A DNA stretch of 42,646 nt from Prevotella sp. (GTDB taxonomy: Bacteria > Bacteroidota > Bacteroidia > Bacteroidales > Bacteroidaceae), in contig JAFQGS010000075.1 of the NCBI GenBank assembly GCA_017415455.1, positions 1 to 42,646 on the forward strand, read 5' to 3'. Below, in pieces: positions 18,029-27,478 of this stretch. Within the stretch, counting starts at the first letter, position 1. Every line of letters starts with the position of its first letter. Made by a program: the position numbers and the translations under genes. Under the pieces are notes generated by a model. That model made no database searches. It was not told the origin of the DNA and was given only the letters and a program-made list of their open reading frames with translations.

Positions 18029-18934
18029 ATGGCAATGAGAATAATAATATCACTCCTTCTTTTATTGAACAGCTACTGCATAATGTCACAGGAGCTGCTT
18101 GCAAAAGTAACTGTCAATCATAATCAAATACAGGGAACCGACGCAAGTGTTTTTGAGAACTTGCAGCAGACACTTGAGCAGTTTATCAACGACAAGCAGT
18201 GGACATCACTGCAGTTTCAGAAGAACGAGCGTATTGTTTGCAACTTCAATATCACCGTGACAAAATATGACCAGTCATCAAATACATTCACTTGTAACGC
18301 GCTGATACAAGCAAACAGACCTGTTTTTAACGCTTCGTATACAACAACTTTATATAATAATAAAGACAACGACTTCAATTTTGAGTTTGCCCAGTTCGAC
18401 CAGCTGAACTTCAATGAAGAACAGATAGACAATCAGCTTACTGCCCTCATAGCCTATTATGCTTATCTCATAATAGGTATAAACCTTGACAGTTTCTCAC
18501 CTATGGGAGGTGAAGACATACTACAACGATGCCTTAATCTCACAAACAATGCCCAGAACCTTAACTTCACCGGATGGAAAGCTTTTGAGGATGACCGCAA
18601 CCGCTTTGCCTTTATCAACGACTATATGGAAGGAGCCATGAAACCTTTCAGGCAACTACAATATGACTACTATCGCAAAGGACTTGACGAGATGGCAAAC
18701 AATGCAGAGCGAGGTAGAACAAATATCACAACAACAATAGAGACAAACCTTAAGAAGGTTCATGAAGACAAGCCTCTTAGCATGTTACCACAAATATGGA
18801 CAGACTATAAGAAAGATGAATTGAGTAACATATATAAGGGAAAAGGAACACAGAAGGAAAAAGAAATCGTGTATGATATCTTATTCTCTATTAACGCATC
18901 ACAAAATAACTTCTGGGAAAAAATAAAGGAATAA
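18029..18934 (+). CDS. porD: DUF4835 family protein, PorD type
   Basis: The 301-aa secreted protein has a signal peptide (about 1-20, ending near MSQ). The mature region opens with the family hallmark ELLAKVTVNHNQIQG and continues as a globular domain with an FQKNERIVCNF motif. The family is annotated as PorD, linked to type IX secretion in Bacteroidetes; its mechanism is unclear. It lies between coaBC and recN with only 4 bp to recN, an order I recall as common in the phylum. I am surer of the family than of the functional name. Confidence 0.8.
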   Translation: MAMRIIISLLLLLNSYCIMSQELLAKVTVNHNQIQGTDASVFENLQQTLEQFINDKQWTSLQFQKNERIVCNFNITVTKYDQSSNTFTCNALIQANRPVFNASYTTTLYNNKDNDFNFEFAQFDQLNFNEEQIDNQLTALIAYYAYLIIGINLDSFSPMGGEDILQRCLNLTNNAQNLNFTGWKAFEDDRNRFAFINDYMEGAMKPFRQLQYDYYRKGLDEMANNAERGRTNITTTIETNLKKVHEDKPLSMLPQIWTDYKKDELSNIYKGKGTQKEKEIVYDILFSINASQNNFWEKIKE

Positions 18935-18938
18935 AGAC

Positions 18939-20600
18939 ATGCTTAATCAGCTTTATATAAAAAACTTCACGATAATTGACTGCCTGGACATTTGCCTGAA
19001 GCCGGGATTCTCGGTGATTACCGGAGAGACAGGAGCCGGAAAAAGTATCATTCTCGGTGCTATAAACCTGCTTATAGGACAGAGAGCTGATATTAAAAGC
19101 ATTAAATCAGGCTCAGACAAGTGCGTCATAGAGGCACATTTCAATATCGACAAGTATAAACTGAGAGATTTCTTTGAGGAGAATAATATTGAGTATGATG
19201 CGGAAGACTGTATCATGCGACGGGAAATAACCATCAATGGCAAAAGCAGGGCTTTTATTAATGACACACCTGTGCCACTGAACTTGATGAAAATCCTTGG
19301 GCAACAGCTTATTGATATTCACAGCCAGCATCAGAACATGATGCTCAGCGACAAGAATTTCCAGATATCAGTAACCGACTTAATAGCAGACAACAGAAAA
19401 GAGAAAGAAGACTACTGCAACCTGTACCACCAATATATAGAGGCACAGAAGGAGGTAAGGGAACTCTCCGCAGAGATAGAGCGCAACAGAACAAACGAGG
19501 ATTTCATGCGTTTTCAGCATAATGAGCTATGCGAGGCCAAGCTGACTCCCGGAATGCAGGAGAACCTGGAACAGGAAAGCCAGATGCTGAACAATATTGA
19601 AACAATAAAAAGCGCCCTGTTCACTGCTGACAATTGCCTGAATGGGAATGACAATAACGGCGTGATTTCGTTATTAAGAGATGCCAACAGGAATATCAGC
19701 AGCATAAGCAATCTTTGCAAAGGACTTGAGGACATATCCGAGAGGCTGGACTCCTGCTATATTGAAATCAAGGATATCGCACAGGAAATAAGCGCAAAGG
19801 CAGAAGACACAGACTACGACCCGCACAGGCTTGAGATAATAGAGGAAACGCTTGACAAGATATATTCTTTGCAGAAAAAGCATCATGCGGATACTGTTGA
19901 TGAGCTTATCTGCATAAGAGAGGATATATCCAGGAAGCTGTCTCTGATGGATAACAGCGACGACGAGCTGAAAGCCTTGACAGAAAAAGAGGCGATGCTG
20001 CTTGAAGAGTGTAAAGAAAAGGCAAGAATCCTGACGGCAACAAGGAAGAAAGCTGCAAGAAAAATTGAGCAGGACATGAAAGAGATGCTTGTTCCACTGG
20101 GCATTCCTAATGTAAAGTTTGCCATTGACATACAAGACAAACCGCTTTCTGACGATGGTGCCGACTCAATCTCGTTTATGTTCAGCGCCAACAAGAACAC
20201 ACCAATGCTACCTGTTTCGCAAGTGGCATCAGGAGGAGAGATAGCCCGCTTAATGCTTTCTCTGAAAGCACTGATAGGAAAGACTGTCATGCTGCCTACC
20301 ATCATATTTGATGAGATTGATACCGGAGTGAGTGGAAAGATAGCCGAGCAGATGGCAGAGATGATGATGGAGATGGGGAATAACGACAAGCAGGTCATAA
20401 GTATTACACATCTGCCGCAGATAGCAGCAAGGGGAAAGACACACTATAAAGTATATAAGGAGGACACACCTGAGGAAACTGTCAGCAGAATGGTTATGCT
20501 AAACGACGACGAGAGAGTGAGCGAGATTGCACAGATGCTGAGCGGAGCTGACATAACAGAGGCTGCCATAAGCAACGCCAAAGAACTCCTGAAGGCATAA
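18939..20600 (+). CDS. recN: DNA repair protein RecN
   Basis: An SMC-like ATPase that acts early in double-strand-break repair. The 553-aa product has Walker A GETGAGKSII (about 29-38), two coiled-coil stretches (about 155-240 and 300-370), the signature VASGGEIARLMLSLK and Walker B TIIFDEIDTGVSG, followed by a D-loop and ISITHLPQIAA. The order and length are typical of RecN. It starts 4 bp after porD, so the two genes are probably co-transcribed. Confidence 0.97.
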   Translation: MLNQLYIKNFTIIDCLDICLKPGFSVITGETGAGKSIILGAINLLIGQRADIKSIKSGSDKCVIEAHFNIDKYKLRDFFEENNIEYDAEDCIMRREITINGKSRAFINDTPVPLNLMKILGQQLIDIHSQHQNMMLSDKNFQISVTDLIADNRKEKEDYCNLYHQYIEAQKEVRELSAEIERNRTNEDFMRFQHNELCEAKLTPGMQENLEQESQMLNNIETIKSALFTADNCLNGNDNNGVISLLRDANRNISSISNLCKGLEDISERLDSCYIEIKDIAQEISAKAEDTDYDPHRLEIIEETLDKIYSLQKKHHADTVDELICIREDISRKLSLMDNSDDELKALTEKEAMLLEECKEKARILTATRKKAARKIEQDMKEMLVPLGIPNVKFAIDIQDKPLSDDGADSISFMFSANKNTPMLPVSQVASGGEIARLMLSLKALIGKTVMLPTIIFDEIDTGVSGKIAEQMAEMMMEMGNNDKQVISITHLPQIAARGKTHYKVYKEDTPEETVSRMVMLNDDERVSEIAQMLSGADITEAAISNAKELLKA

Positions 20601-20658
20601 GAGCCCTGAGCATGCGAATCACGCATATACAATATATCACTTTCTTTATGAAATTTTA

Positions 20659-20690
20659 TTTGCGTATAAATAGTTTTTTTATGAACTTTG
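20659..20690 (+). promoter_or_regulatory. Promoter of the degenerate protease-TPR gene
   Basis: TTTG at 20659-20662 and GAACTTTG at 20683-20690, 20 nt apart, differ from the consensus only at the first base of the -7 box. The start codon at 20726 follows at a normal distance, which also argues against the upstream in-frame ATG at 20612. Confidence 0.6.
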
Positions 20691-20725
20691 TATATCATTT
20701 AAACTCAGAAACAAGATTTTGCAAT

Positions 20726-22393
20726 ATGAAAAAGATTAGAATCATAACAATTGCCATATTGATAACATTATGCAGCTTTACAATGGCACAGCCTGGCCCT
20801 GTAAAGAATGCAGCCAAATCGGTATTCACGCTCACCACGTTCAAGGACGACGGAAGCATATTGGCATCAAGCCATGGTGTCTTTATAGGAAACAACGGAG
20901 AAGCTATAAGCGAGCTCAAACCTTTTATCGGTGCAAAAAGCGCAGTTGTCATTGACAGCAAAGGCACAAAAATGGATGTCACCCGTATGTTAGGAGCAAA
21001 CAGTATTTACAATGTTGCGAAATTCAGGGTTAACGGCAAGACGACTCCCGCGGCAATAGCAACAAACCCATCTGTTACTGGAGCACAGGCATGGCTCGTT
21101 GGATATGCCCTGAAATCACCGGAAATAAAACAGACAAGCATAAAGAGCGTGGAGAAATTCATGGATAAATACTCTTATTATATCTTCGGAACCAGCGCTC
21201 AGGACAACACATCCGCATGCCCGTTTGTCAACAGCAAAGGAGAGATAATCGGTTTGATGCAGTCTTCCACAACGAGCAATGACACTCATGCTACTGACGC
21301 ACGATATATTAACAGTCTGAGCGTGAATGGAATGTCATGCAACGAAGATGCCTTCAGACAGACAGGAATACCATTGGCATTGCCAACAGACCAGACTCAG
21401 GCTACGCTTGCCCTGATGATGATAGGTCAGAATAATGATTCCACAAAGTACTCTGCGGCAATTGATGATTTCATAAGCCTCTTCCCGAATCTTACAGACG
21501 GATATACAGCACGCGCCAATGTTGCACTTGCAGAGAAGAGAACCGATATCGCTGCGGAGAACATGGAGACTGCCATAAAGAAAGCAGACAAAAAGGCTGA
21601 CGCACATTATAACTATGGCAGAATGATATACAATAACATAATGTACAACAATATCCAACATGACGGCTGGACACTTGACAGGGCGCTTGAGGAGGCTAAC
21701 ACCGCAAACGAAATGACCCCTACCCCTTTATACAAACACCTGCAAGCACAGATAATATTCTCAAAAGGCGATTATCAAAAGGCCCATGACATGTTCATGG
21801 ATTTGACAAAGACATCATTTGACAATCCCGAACTTTACTACGAGGCAGCACAATGCAAGCAAATGCTTAATGCACCTAACAATGAGATTCTTGTATTGCT
21901 TGACAGTGCCATCAACAGAACAGACACATTGAACATGGCAGACGCCGCGCCATACTTCCTAATGCGAGCAGGCGTTTATGAGAAAGAGGGAAAATACAGA
22001 CTTGCCGTTTTTGACTATACACGCTACGAGATTGTTCTTGGAGGAAATGTAACACACGACTTCTATTATATAAGAGAGCAGGCTGAGGTAAAAGCCAAGC
22101 TATACAAACAGGCTCTCATTGACATAAACGTTGCCATCCTGATGAATCCTCAGGAGCCAATATATCATGCCGAAAAGGCATCACTGCTGCTCAGGGTGAA
22201 CAAGATAGAGGATGCCATTGCCAACGCTGAGCAATCAATAAAGGTGGCACCTGATTATGCAGAAGGCTATACTCTGATTGGAATCGGACAGATACGGCTG
22301 GGAAAGAAGAAAGAAGGTTTGGAAAATCTTAAGAAAGCCAAGGAGCTTGGAAGCGAACAAGCCCAGGCTTTGATTGACAAATACAGCAAATAG
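20726..22393 (+). CDS. Secreted degenerate trypsin-like protease with TPR repeats
   Basis: The 555-aa protein has a signal peptide (1-21), a trypsin/HtrA-like fold (about 25-200) and tetratricopeptide repeats (about 220-555). Compared with HtrA proteases, the His of the N-H-V-V motif is replaced around ISELKPF (61-67). The Asp of the D-L-A-V motif becomes YNVAKF (N96). A Ser survives in NTSACPFVNSKGE (S163), where active enzymes read GNSGGP. With two of three triad residues gone it is unlikely to cleave peptides. It may act as a binding or scaffold protein in the periplasm through its TPRs. ATG 20726 is preferred because it begins the signal peptide. Confidence 0.8.
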   Translation: MKKIRIITIAILITLCSFTMAQPGPVKNAAKSVFTLTTFKDDGSILASSHGVFIGNNGEAISELKPFIGAKSAVVIDSKGTKMDVTRMLGANSIYNVAKFRVNGKTTPAAIATNPSVTGAQAWLVGYALKSPEIKQTSIKSVEKFMDKYSYYIFGTSAQDNTSACPFVNSKGEIIGLMQSSTTSNDTHATDARYINSLSVNGMSCNEDAFRQTGIPLALPTDQTQATLALMMIGQNNDSTKYSAAIDDFISLFPNLTDGYTARANVALAEKRTDIAAENMETAIKKADKKADAHYNYGRMIYNNIMYNNIQHDGWTLDRALEEANTANEMTPTPLYKHLQAQIIFSKGDYQKAHDMFMDLTKTSFDNPELYYEAAQCKQMLNAPNNEILVLLDSAINRTDTLNMADAAPYFLMRAGVYEKEGKYRLAVFDYTRYEIVLGGNVTHDFYYIREQAEVKAKLYKQALIDINVAILMNPQEPIYHAEKASLLLRVNKIEDAIANAEQSIKVAPDYAEGYTLIGIGQIRLGKKKEGLENLKKAKELGSEQAQALIDKYSK

Positions 22394-22413
22394 TCAATTA
22401 AATGAATAATCAG

Positions 22414-22449
22414 ACAGGTGGTTTCTCTGACAGAAGCCACCTGTTTTTT
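22414..22449 (+). terminator. Intrinsic terminator after the protease-TPR gene
   Basis: A 13-bp stem (ACAGGTGGTTTCT with AGAAGCCACCTGT, one G-T pair) and a 5-nt loop are followed by six Ts, about 20 bp after the stop codon. Confidence 0.9.
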
Positions 22450-22523
22450 ATTATACATCATCATACCCTGATAACATGATGCCTGTATGCCAATAAACAA
22501 AGACACAGAATGATAATCAAAAC

Positions 22524-22630
22524 CATACTGCTTTTGAGTGCTAAACAGCATACTTACGATAGCTAAATGGCATACTTACGATGGCTAAATGGCATACTTT
22601 TAAGACCTAAACACCATACTTATAAATGCC
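22524..22630. repeat. 22-bp tandem array, about five copies (array B)
   Basis: The core CATACT(T) occurs at 22524, 22549, 22571, 22593 and 22615. The last four are exactly 22 bp apart and the first is offset by 25. The unit is close to GCTAAATGGCATACTTACGA plus two bases. The sequence differs from array A but the period is the same. Confidence 0.85.
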
Positions 22631-22691
22631 GTGTTTGTAATATCATTTTCACATATATCCGCAAAGTGTTCCATATTAACTTAATGTCTGA

Positions 22692-22892
22692 ACTGATACT
22701 CTGTTTTTTGTCTCCATTAGGAACTATCCATCAGAACCGCAGGTATTCTTCAATCACTACTCAAATACAGGAAGGCGCAATTTATCCTCCACTGACTATT
22801 TTATGTGGATAGAAGAAATTTGTAGAGAGCATGCAGGAATGAAGGTTGTGATATACTACTATACGAATCCTTTATCCCCTCACTGGTATTAA
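22692..22892 (+). pseudogene. Possible C-terminal gene remnant
   Basis: A 66-codon stretch without a good start codon reads like protein: SIRNYPSEPQVFFNHYSN, then TDYFMWIEEICREHAGMKVV, ending at a TAA. It follows array B and precedes the terminator of the convergent chaperone gene. The amino-acid composition looks coding, but I do not recognise the family. Array A is also preceded by a decayed gene, so arrays and relics occur together at both sites. The rest of 22394-22968 holds only the terminators and the array. Confidence 0.3.
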
Positions 22893-22909
22893 TTATTCAA
22901 TGTAAGTAT

Positions 22910-22944
22910 AAAAAAATGGGGAAACCCACTCTGGATTTCCCCAT
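22910..22944 (-). terminator. Intrinsic terminator of the PpiD/SurA-like gene
   Basis: On the minus strand an ATGGGGAAA / TTTCCCCAT stem (positions 936-944 with 916-924, counted from 22000) and an 11-nt loop are followed by a run of Ts (the A-run at 22910-22916). It lies 25 bp past the stop codon. Confidence 0.9.
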
Positions 22945-22968
22945 TGCAAATATTTCTGTATAATCAGT

Positions 22969-25110
22969 TTAGAAGAAAAGATAACGGTTGTCAACAACGT
23001 TAGCCTTGAAGTAAAGCTCATTCATGAAATTGCTTGTATAACGCAATGCATTCTGAATCTGCTTCTGCTCATACTCTTTGGCATCAAATTTAACAGGACG
23101 TGTAGTCTTGTTCTGAACCTGGAACATGTAAACACCAGCGTTACCCTTTACAGGCACAGCAGAGAACTTACCCTTAGCTGTAGAAGAGATAGCTCCACTC
23201 AACGCAGGCTCACTTGCTCCTGTCTCCTGTACAAATACTGGAGCTGCGAAAGTTACCTGCTTAACTTCTGAAACCTTACCACCCTTTGCCTTTGCTGCGT
23301 TAACAGAGTTTACGCCATTGAGCTTAGCAACAAGCTTCTCTGCCTTCTTATCTTTCAGAACTTCTTGTCTTACATACTCCTTAACTCTAACGTCATCAAG
23401 TGAGCGGAAACCCTTATCGTTAACCTTTGTAAGTGCTAATACAAGAAGGTGATCGTTGTTACCACACTCATACAGTGGTGATATCTCACCTACCTCTGCG
23501 TCAAACAACCACTTCATTGCATCACGTGTGCCACGCACATTTGCAACATAGTGCTCAGAGTTTACTATGTTCTGACGCTCCTGCATCTTGAAACCATATT
23601 TTGCAGCGTTCTTCTCCATAGCATCCAGTGTCTGGTTCTCGCTGACAAACTGGCTGAACTTGTTGAAAGCAGCAGAATATGTATCCTTAGAGAAATCAAT
23701 AGTCTTCTTGATAACAGCTACAGTATACTTATCCTTCATAGCCTTACGGTCTGTAACCTGAAGAATAATGCTTCCCTGTGGCATCTCTATCTTCTTTATC
23801 TCGTTCACCGCAAGAGTATTGAGTGCCTCTACATACGCCTTCATTGACTTATCCATTGATGGTGCATTCTGATACTGAGCAGATGTGATCCATGCTTTCT
23901 CGCCTGTCTGAGAATACTTCTTGGCAACAGTCTCAAAGTCAGCTCCAGCCTGCAATGCTGTATAAATGCTGTCCGCAGACTTATTTGCAGCCTCCTGAGT
24001 AGCACCAACAACCTGGATTGCACGAACTTCTACAGAGTCTGGCATCTGAGCCTTTGCCATAAGACGAATAACATTAAGTGTGTTATCAATCTTGTTCTCC
24101 ACAGGACCCATTACAGAACCTACTGCGATAGAGTCAAGCTTCTCTGCGATATCAATTGGGAATGCCTCTTTTGTCTGTGGTATTCCTAAATATGGTATAA
24201 GTGAAACACTCTTACGAACAACCTCTGCTGGGTCTGCTGCGTTCTTCATTTCTTCTGTATAAGCAGCAAATGTTTTGTTAAGAGCTGTACGGTCTGCTGT
24301 AGATGGAAGAACCTGGAAATCAACAAACTTGATATCGCGGCTCTCTACAGACTGCGCAAAGCGCAACTTCAGTTGCTCATATTTTGCCTTGAGCTCGCTT
24401 TCTGTTGCCTCTACATCCTTGTCGTTAATTGTAGAGTATGCGAAAGACACAAGCTGCGCGTCACTTTCCTGGTTCTCATCATTGAATGCCAACTTTGCTG
24501 AAACCTGATTTGAAAGAGTTGAGCCAGCGAAAAGCACCTGCAATTTCTGTGCGAGAAGCTCATTGCGGAGTGTCTTCTCAATAAACATCCAGAACTTATA
24601 TATTGCCTGATACTGCTCAGCCATCTGTGGATTTGATGTCTGCATTGTCTTATACTCAGCCAAGAATTTCTTTAACTGATTAGCATCAAAACGACCAGTC
24701 TGCTGATTAACAAAAGGAGTCTGCAAGAGCATTGGGTTTGTACCCTTATTCAATATGTCCTGCATCTCTGCATCTGTTACAGTAAGACCGATTTTCTCTG
24801 CCTCATCTGCCACAATTCTGTTCTGAACATAAGTCTGCCATACCATGTCCTTTATCTGATTGTGCTGCTCGTCGGTAAAGTTCTCATTACCTTGAGTAAC
24901 TTTAATCACATTGGTATACTCGTCAACAAGAGCCTGGAACTCCTGAACGTTGACTTTCTTACCTAACACCTCACCTATCTGCTGGCTGCTTTCCGCTTTT
25001 GTTGAGTCACAAGAGCGGAATGCTTCCTCTGCGATAAATGCAAAAAGGGCCAAACCAATCACTCCTACAAGAAGTGCGCCCTTACTTCTGATTTTTCCTA
25101 ATGCTGCCAT
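22969..25110 (-). CDS. PpiD/SurA-like periplasmic peptidyl-prolyl isomerase chaperone
   Basis: The 713-aa protein is inner-membrane-anchored: one helix (about 12-30, LLVGVIGLALFAFIAEE) with most of the chain in the periplasm. A SurA-N-like chaperone region (about 35-250) is followed by a parvulin rotamase-like domain (about 340-450) and a second related region toward the C-terminus. The layout is that of PpiD, which helps newly exported proteins fold as they leave the Sec channel. Neighbouring genes (lptC, outer-membrane barrel, secA) fit envelope biogenesis. It has its own promoter and terminator. Confidence 0.88.
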   Translation of the reverse strand: MAALGKIRSKGALLVGVIGLALFAFIAEEAFRSCDSTKAESSQQIGEVLGKKVNVQEFQALVDEYTNVIKVTQGNENFTDEQHNQIKDMVWQTYVQNRIVADEAEKIGLTVTDAEMQDILNKGTNPMLLQTPFVNQQTGRFDANQLKKFLAEYKTMQTSNPQMAEQYQAIYKFWMFIEKTLRNELLAQKLQVLFAGSTLSNQVSAKLAFNDENQESDAQLVSFAYSTINDKDVEATESELKAKYEQLKLRFAQSVESRDIKFVDFQVLPSTADRTALNKTFAAYTEEMKNAADPAEVVRKSVSLIPYLGIPQTKEAFPIDIAEKLDSIAVGSVMGPVENKIDNTLNVIRLMAKAQMPDSVEVRAIQVVGATQEAANKSADSIYTALQAGADFETVAKKYSQTGEKAWITSAQYQNAPSMDKSMKAYVEALNTLAVNEIKKIEMPQGSIILQVTDRKAMKDKYTVAVIKKTIDFSKDTYSAAFNKFSQFVSENQTLDAMEKNAAKYGFKMQERQNIVNSEHYVANVRGTRDAMKWLFDAEVGEISPLYECGNNDHLLVLALTKVNDKGFRSLDDVRVKEYVRQEVLKDKKAEKLVAKLNGVNSVNAAKAKGGKVSEVKQVTFAAPVFVQETGASEPALSGAISSTAKGKFSAVPVKGNAGVYMFQVQNKTTRPVKFDAKEYEQKQIQNALRYTSNFMNELYFKANVVDNRYLFF

Positions 25111-25173
25111 TATTTATTTGTTTTTAATTATTATTATTTCGAATTTGTATTTATACATCTTACATTTAGCGCA

Positions 25174-25181
25174 CAAAATTA
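25174..25181 (-). promoter_or_regulatory. -7 box of the PpiD/SurA-like gene
   Basis: Read on the minus strand the bases form TAATTTTG, a perfect TAnnTTTG box about 65 bp before the start codon. No TTTG is found at the -33 distance. Confidence 0.55.
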
Positions 25182-25478
25182 CAAAAAATATAAGAGAAAT
25201 CGGCATACTTAAAGTAAAAAAATGCTTCCCGCATCGTGTTTTCAGTAAAGAAAGTGTTTTAGGGTTAACAATAATACACAATTGTTAAGCGATTTCCTTT
25301 ATACTCAGACCTGAAAGATGAAGATTTGCTCATTTATCGTATAATAAGCCAAAGGCTCCAAGAATATGCTTGACTATGCCAACTACAAAAAAATCATTGC
25401 CAATGAGAACAAAGGCAATGAATATCTTTAATACTGATAAAAGTACAAAAGCCCCAAATACTACATATTCCACACTAT
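25182..25478. other. Intergenic stretch upstream of the PpiD/SurA-like gene
   Basis: Apart from the terminator at 25386-25421 and a single CATACTT at about 25204 (the core of arrays B and C), nothing recognisable is seen here. Scattered short open frames have no coding character. Confidence 0.5.
25386..25421 (-). terminator. Intrinsic terminator of the coaX-barrel-lptC operon
   Basis: On the minus strand TCATTGCC and GGCAATGA pair around a 12-nt loop and are followed by seven Ts. It lies about 58 bp beyond the lptC stop and separates this operon from the chaperone gene. Confidence 0.8.
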
Positions 25479-26144
25479 TTACTGCATAACAGGCGGACGA
25501 TGCAGTGCTGAATTCGTCTTAGCAGAAGGTGTAACAGGCGGACGCATCTTTGCTTTTGTGGTATCGGGAGCTGTAAGAATCGTATCACTCTTACTCTCGC
25601 TCATGTCATCTTTTACAAACGAACCCTTTGAATTGCTGATATAATAACGGGTCAGACGCTCATCACTTCTGAAATATGCGCCCTGCATCTCTCTCTCGGG
25701 AGTGATAATGTGAGAATATTTATTACTGTAAAGTTCACGCTTTGCCTGGTCCCAATATAACTCCTCACTGAAAAATCTCATACCATCTTCGGTACGTACT
25801 CTCACACGACCACGCAACTCCCATAATTTCAACTGATCAAAATAATATGCAGTATCGCATTGTATAAAAGCCTCTACTTTAAGTTTCTCGTTAAACTGCT
25901 CCATGAAAAGACCTTTTTCGAATATCCAACGTGATGGAGTACGAACCTGGTTAACCTCCCACTCCTCTGCGATAATACGATATTTCATTATTCCGGAATC
26001 AGAGATAAGTGTATTTACACCATACGATGTCATCATAGATACTGAGTCACGGTCGTATATGGCAGGTGCGGTATGCTCCTTCTGCTCTGAACAGGAAAGC
26101 AGAATAACATTAAAAAGAAACAATATGGCTAAAGACTTACGCAA
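25479..26144 (-). CDS. lptC: LPS export protein LptC-like lipoprotein
   Basis: The 221-aa product has a lipoprotein signal (LLSC, lipidated Cys near residue 18). The body is the LptC/OstA-like beta-jellyroll, in which strands such as WIFEKGLFMEQF, AFIQCDTAYYFD and LWELRGRVRVRTEDG resemble the LPS-bridge family. LptC carries lipopolysaccharide from the inner-membrane LptBFG complex to LptA. In proteobacteria it is anchored by a helix; here the anchor appears to be lipid, as usual in Bacteroidetes. The C-terminal tail (about 190-221) is Pro/Thr-rich. It is the third gene of coaX - barrel - lptC. Confidence 0.82.
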   Translation of the reverse strand: MRKSLAILFLFNVILLSCSEQKEHTAPAIYDRDSVSMMTSYGVNTLISDSGIMKYRIIAEEWEVNQVRTPSRWIFEKGLFMEQFNEKLKVEAFIQCDTAYYFDQLKLWELRGRVRVRTEDGMRFFSEELYWDQAKRELYSNKYSHIITPEREMQGAYFRSDERLTRYYISNSKGSFVKDDMSESKSDTILTAPDTTKAKMRPPVTPSAKTNSALHRPPVMQ

Positions 26145-26173
26145 GATACTATGAGCTTTAAAATAGCATTCTA

Positions 26174-27478
26174 TTATTTAACCTTCCACTTCATGAACCA
26201 TCGCTCATTGAAAGTAATACCTATATTAATCCTGAAAGTATTTTCCGTAATCAGCCCTGGCGCAGTAGTACGAACCCATTGGCCTGACACGTTCAGGATT
26301 GAGCGATTGTTGTATGAGTTAACGATTGGAATACCGAAGCCGGCGCTTACGCTTAATTCCTTCGGACCATCCTGACCGTTGACCTTATAATATGGCGTTG
26401 CATAAGAGACACCGGCCCTGTATCTTATTCTTGACATGAAAGAGCGGGCATATTCATCCTTACAATACTCACCACCAAGAGTGATCTTATGACGGTCCTC
26501 ATAATATTTGTCGGTAAGAACATACGCCGGCTCACCATTAACAACGGTATAAATCGGGAACTCCTCACTGCCCCACTTCTGATAATTATAATCCAATCCA
26601 ACCTTCAACTGCTTGTTGTATCCCCACATCACACCTGCTGATATAGTTGTTGGTATTGAAACGGCATCATCAACTATATATGATGTTGTATCTGGATGAG
26701 ACGCAGCAGGGTCCATTGAGATGATATCACATTCTGAGTCTGCGCCTAACTTATGTCCAAGGCCATAAGTGACACCGAAGGTAAATGAGTTCTTTTTATC
26801 CAAATCCAATGTGTATTGTACTCCCAAATCTAATTTATAGCTATTAACCGAAGTGCTATAGTATTTAGACAACGATTTTGCCCAACTATCACTATAACTG
26901 TTAGTTACAGTTCTTTCAATATCACCCCATATATATGATATATTTGCTCCGACAGAGAGTCCTTTCATAAACTGCCAGCCTGCACCTAAATATATCTGAT
27001 GAATACCACCTGAGCCTACATAGGTATTAGTATAGACTGTATTTTTATCATTGTTGAGATATTCACTTACAGAATAATTATAACCAACATTCGTGAAAGG
27101 CAGGATACCAAAACTAACTCCGAGATTTTCAGTTGCACGGAATCCTGCAACAGCATATTCAAAATCTGCATTGTTTGCATTCAGCTTATGCCCGTTTTCC
27201 TCAAAATTTGTTATCTGCCCAGACATACCAATATCAAACAGGAACATCAAAGAGTCCATGGCTGAATATGATGCCGGATTTATGAAATTCACCTGATTAT
27301 GCTCACGGAATCCGATACCCAATCCATTCATACCCCTGTTAAAACCACTTGTCTGATCACTGAGCAAACCTAAGCCATACTGACTATAAGGAGAGTTTGT
27401 GCCGCTCTGCGCCGAAGAAGTATGCACGACAAAGAGAGCAAACACTATTAAACAAAAAAACTTTCTATAAAAATTCAT
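26174..27478 (-). CDS. Outer-membrane beta-barrel protein (FadL/OmpP1-like architecture)
   Basis: The 434-aa product has a signal peptide (1-23, ending SSAQ) and then alternating beta-strands rich in aromatic and glycine residues, starting NSPYSQYGLGLL. A conserved early NFINPASYS segment resembles the NPA-type motif near the start of FadL-like barrels. The protein ends in charged residues rather than a strict terminal aromatic. The start overlaps the end of coaX by 14 bp and lptC follows after 29 bp, so the three genes form one transcript. The transported substrate is unknown. Confidence 0.78.
   Translation of the reverse strand: MNFYRKFFCLIVFALFVVHTSSAQSGTNSPYSQYGLGLLSDQTSGFNRGMNGLGIGFREHNQVNFINPASYSAMDSLMFLFDIGMSGQITNFEENGHKLNANNADFEYAVAGFRATENLGVSFGILPFTNVGYNYSVSEYLNNDKNTVYTNTYVGSGGIHQIYLGAGWQFMKGLSVGANISYIWGDIERTVTNSYSDSWAKSLSKYYSTSVNSYKLDLGVQYTLDLDKKNSFTFGVTYGLGHKLGADSECDIISMDPAASHPDTTSYIVDDAVSIPTTISAGVMWGYNKQLKVGLDYNYQKWGSEEFPIYTVVNGEPAYVLTDKYYEDRHKITLGGEYCKDEYARSFMSRIRYRAGVSYATPYYKVNGQDGPKELSVSAGFGIPIVNSYNNRSILNVSGQWVRTTAPGLITENTFRINIGITFNERWFMKWKVK

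Noticed and set aside
22567-22812. 81-residue plus-strand open frame
   Set aside because: It begins inside the 22-bp array and its composition does not look coding. A different frame of the same stretch looks more protein-like.
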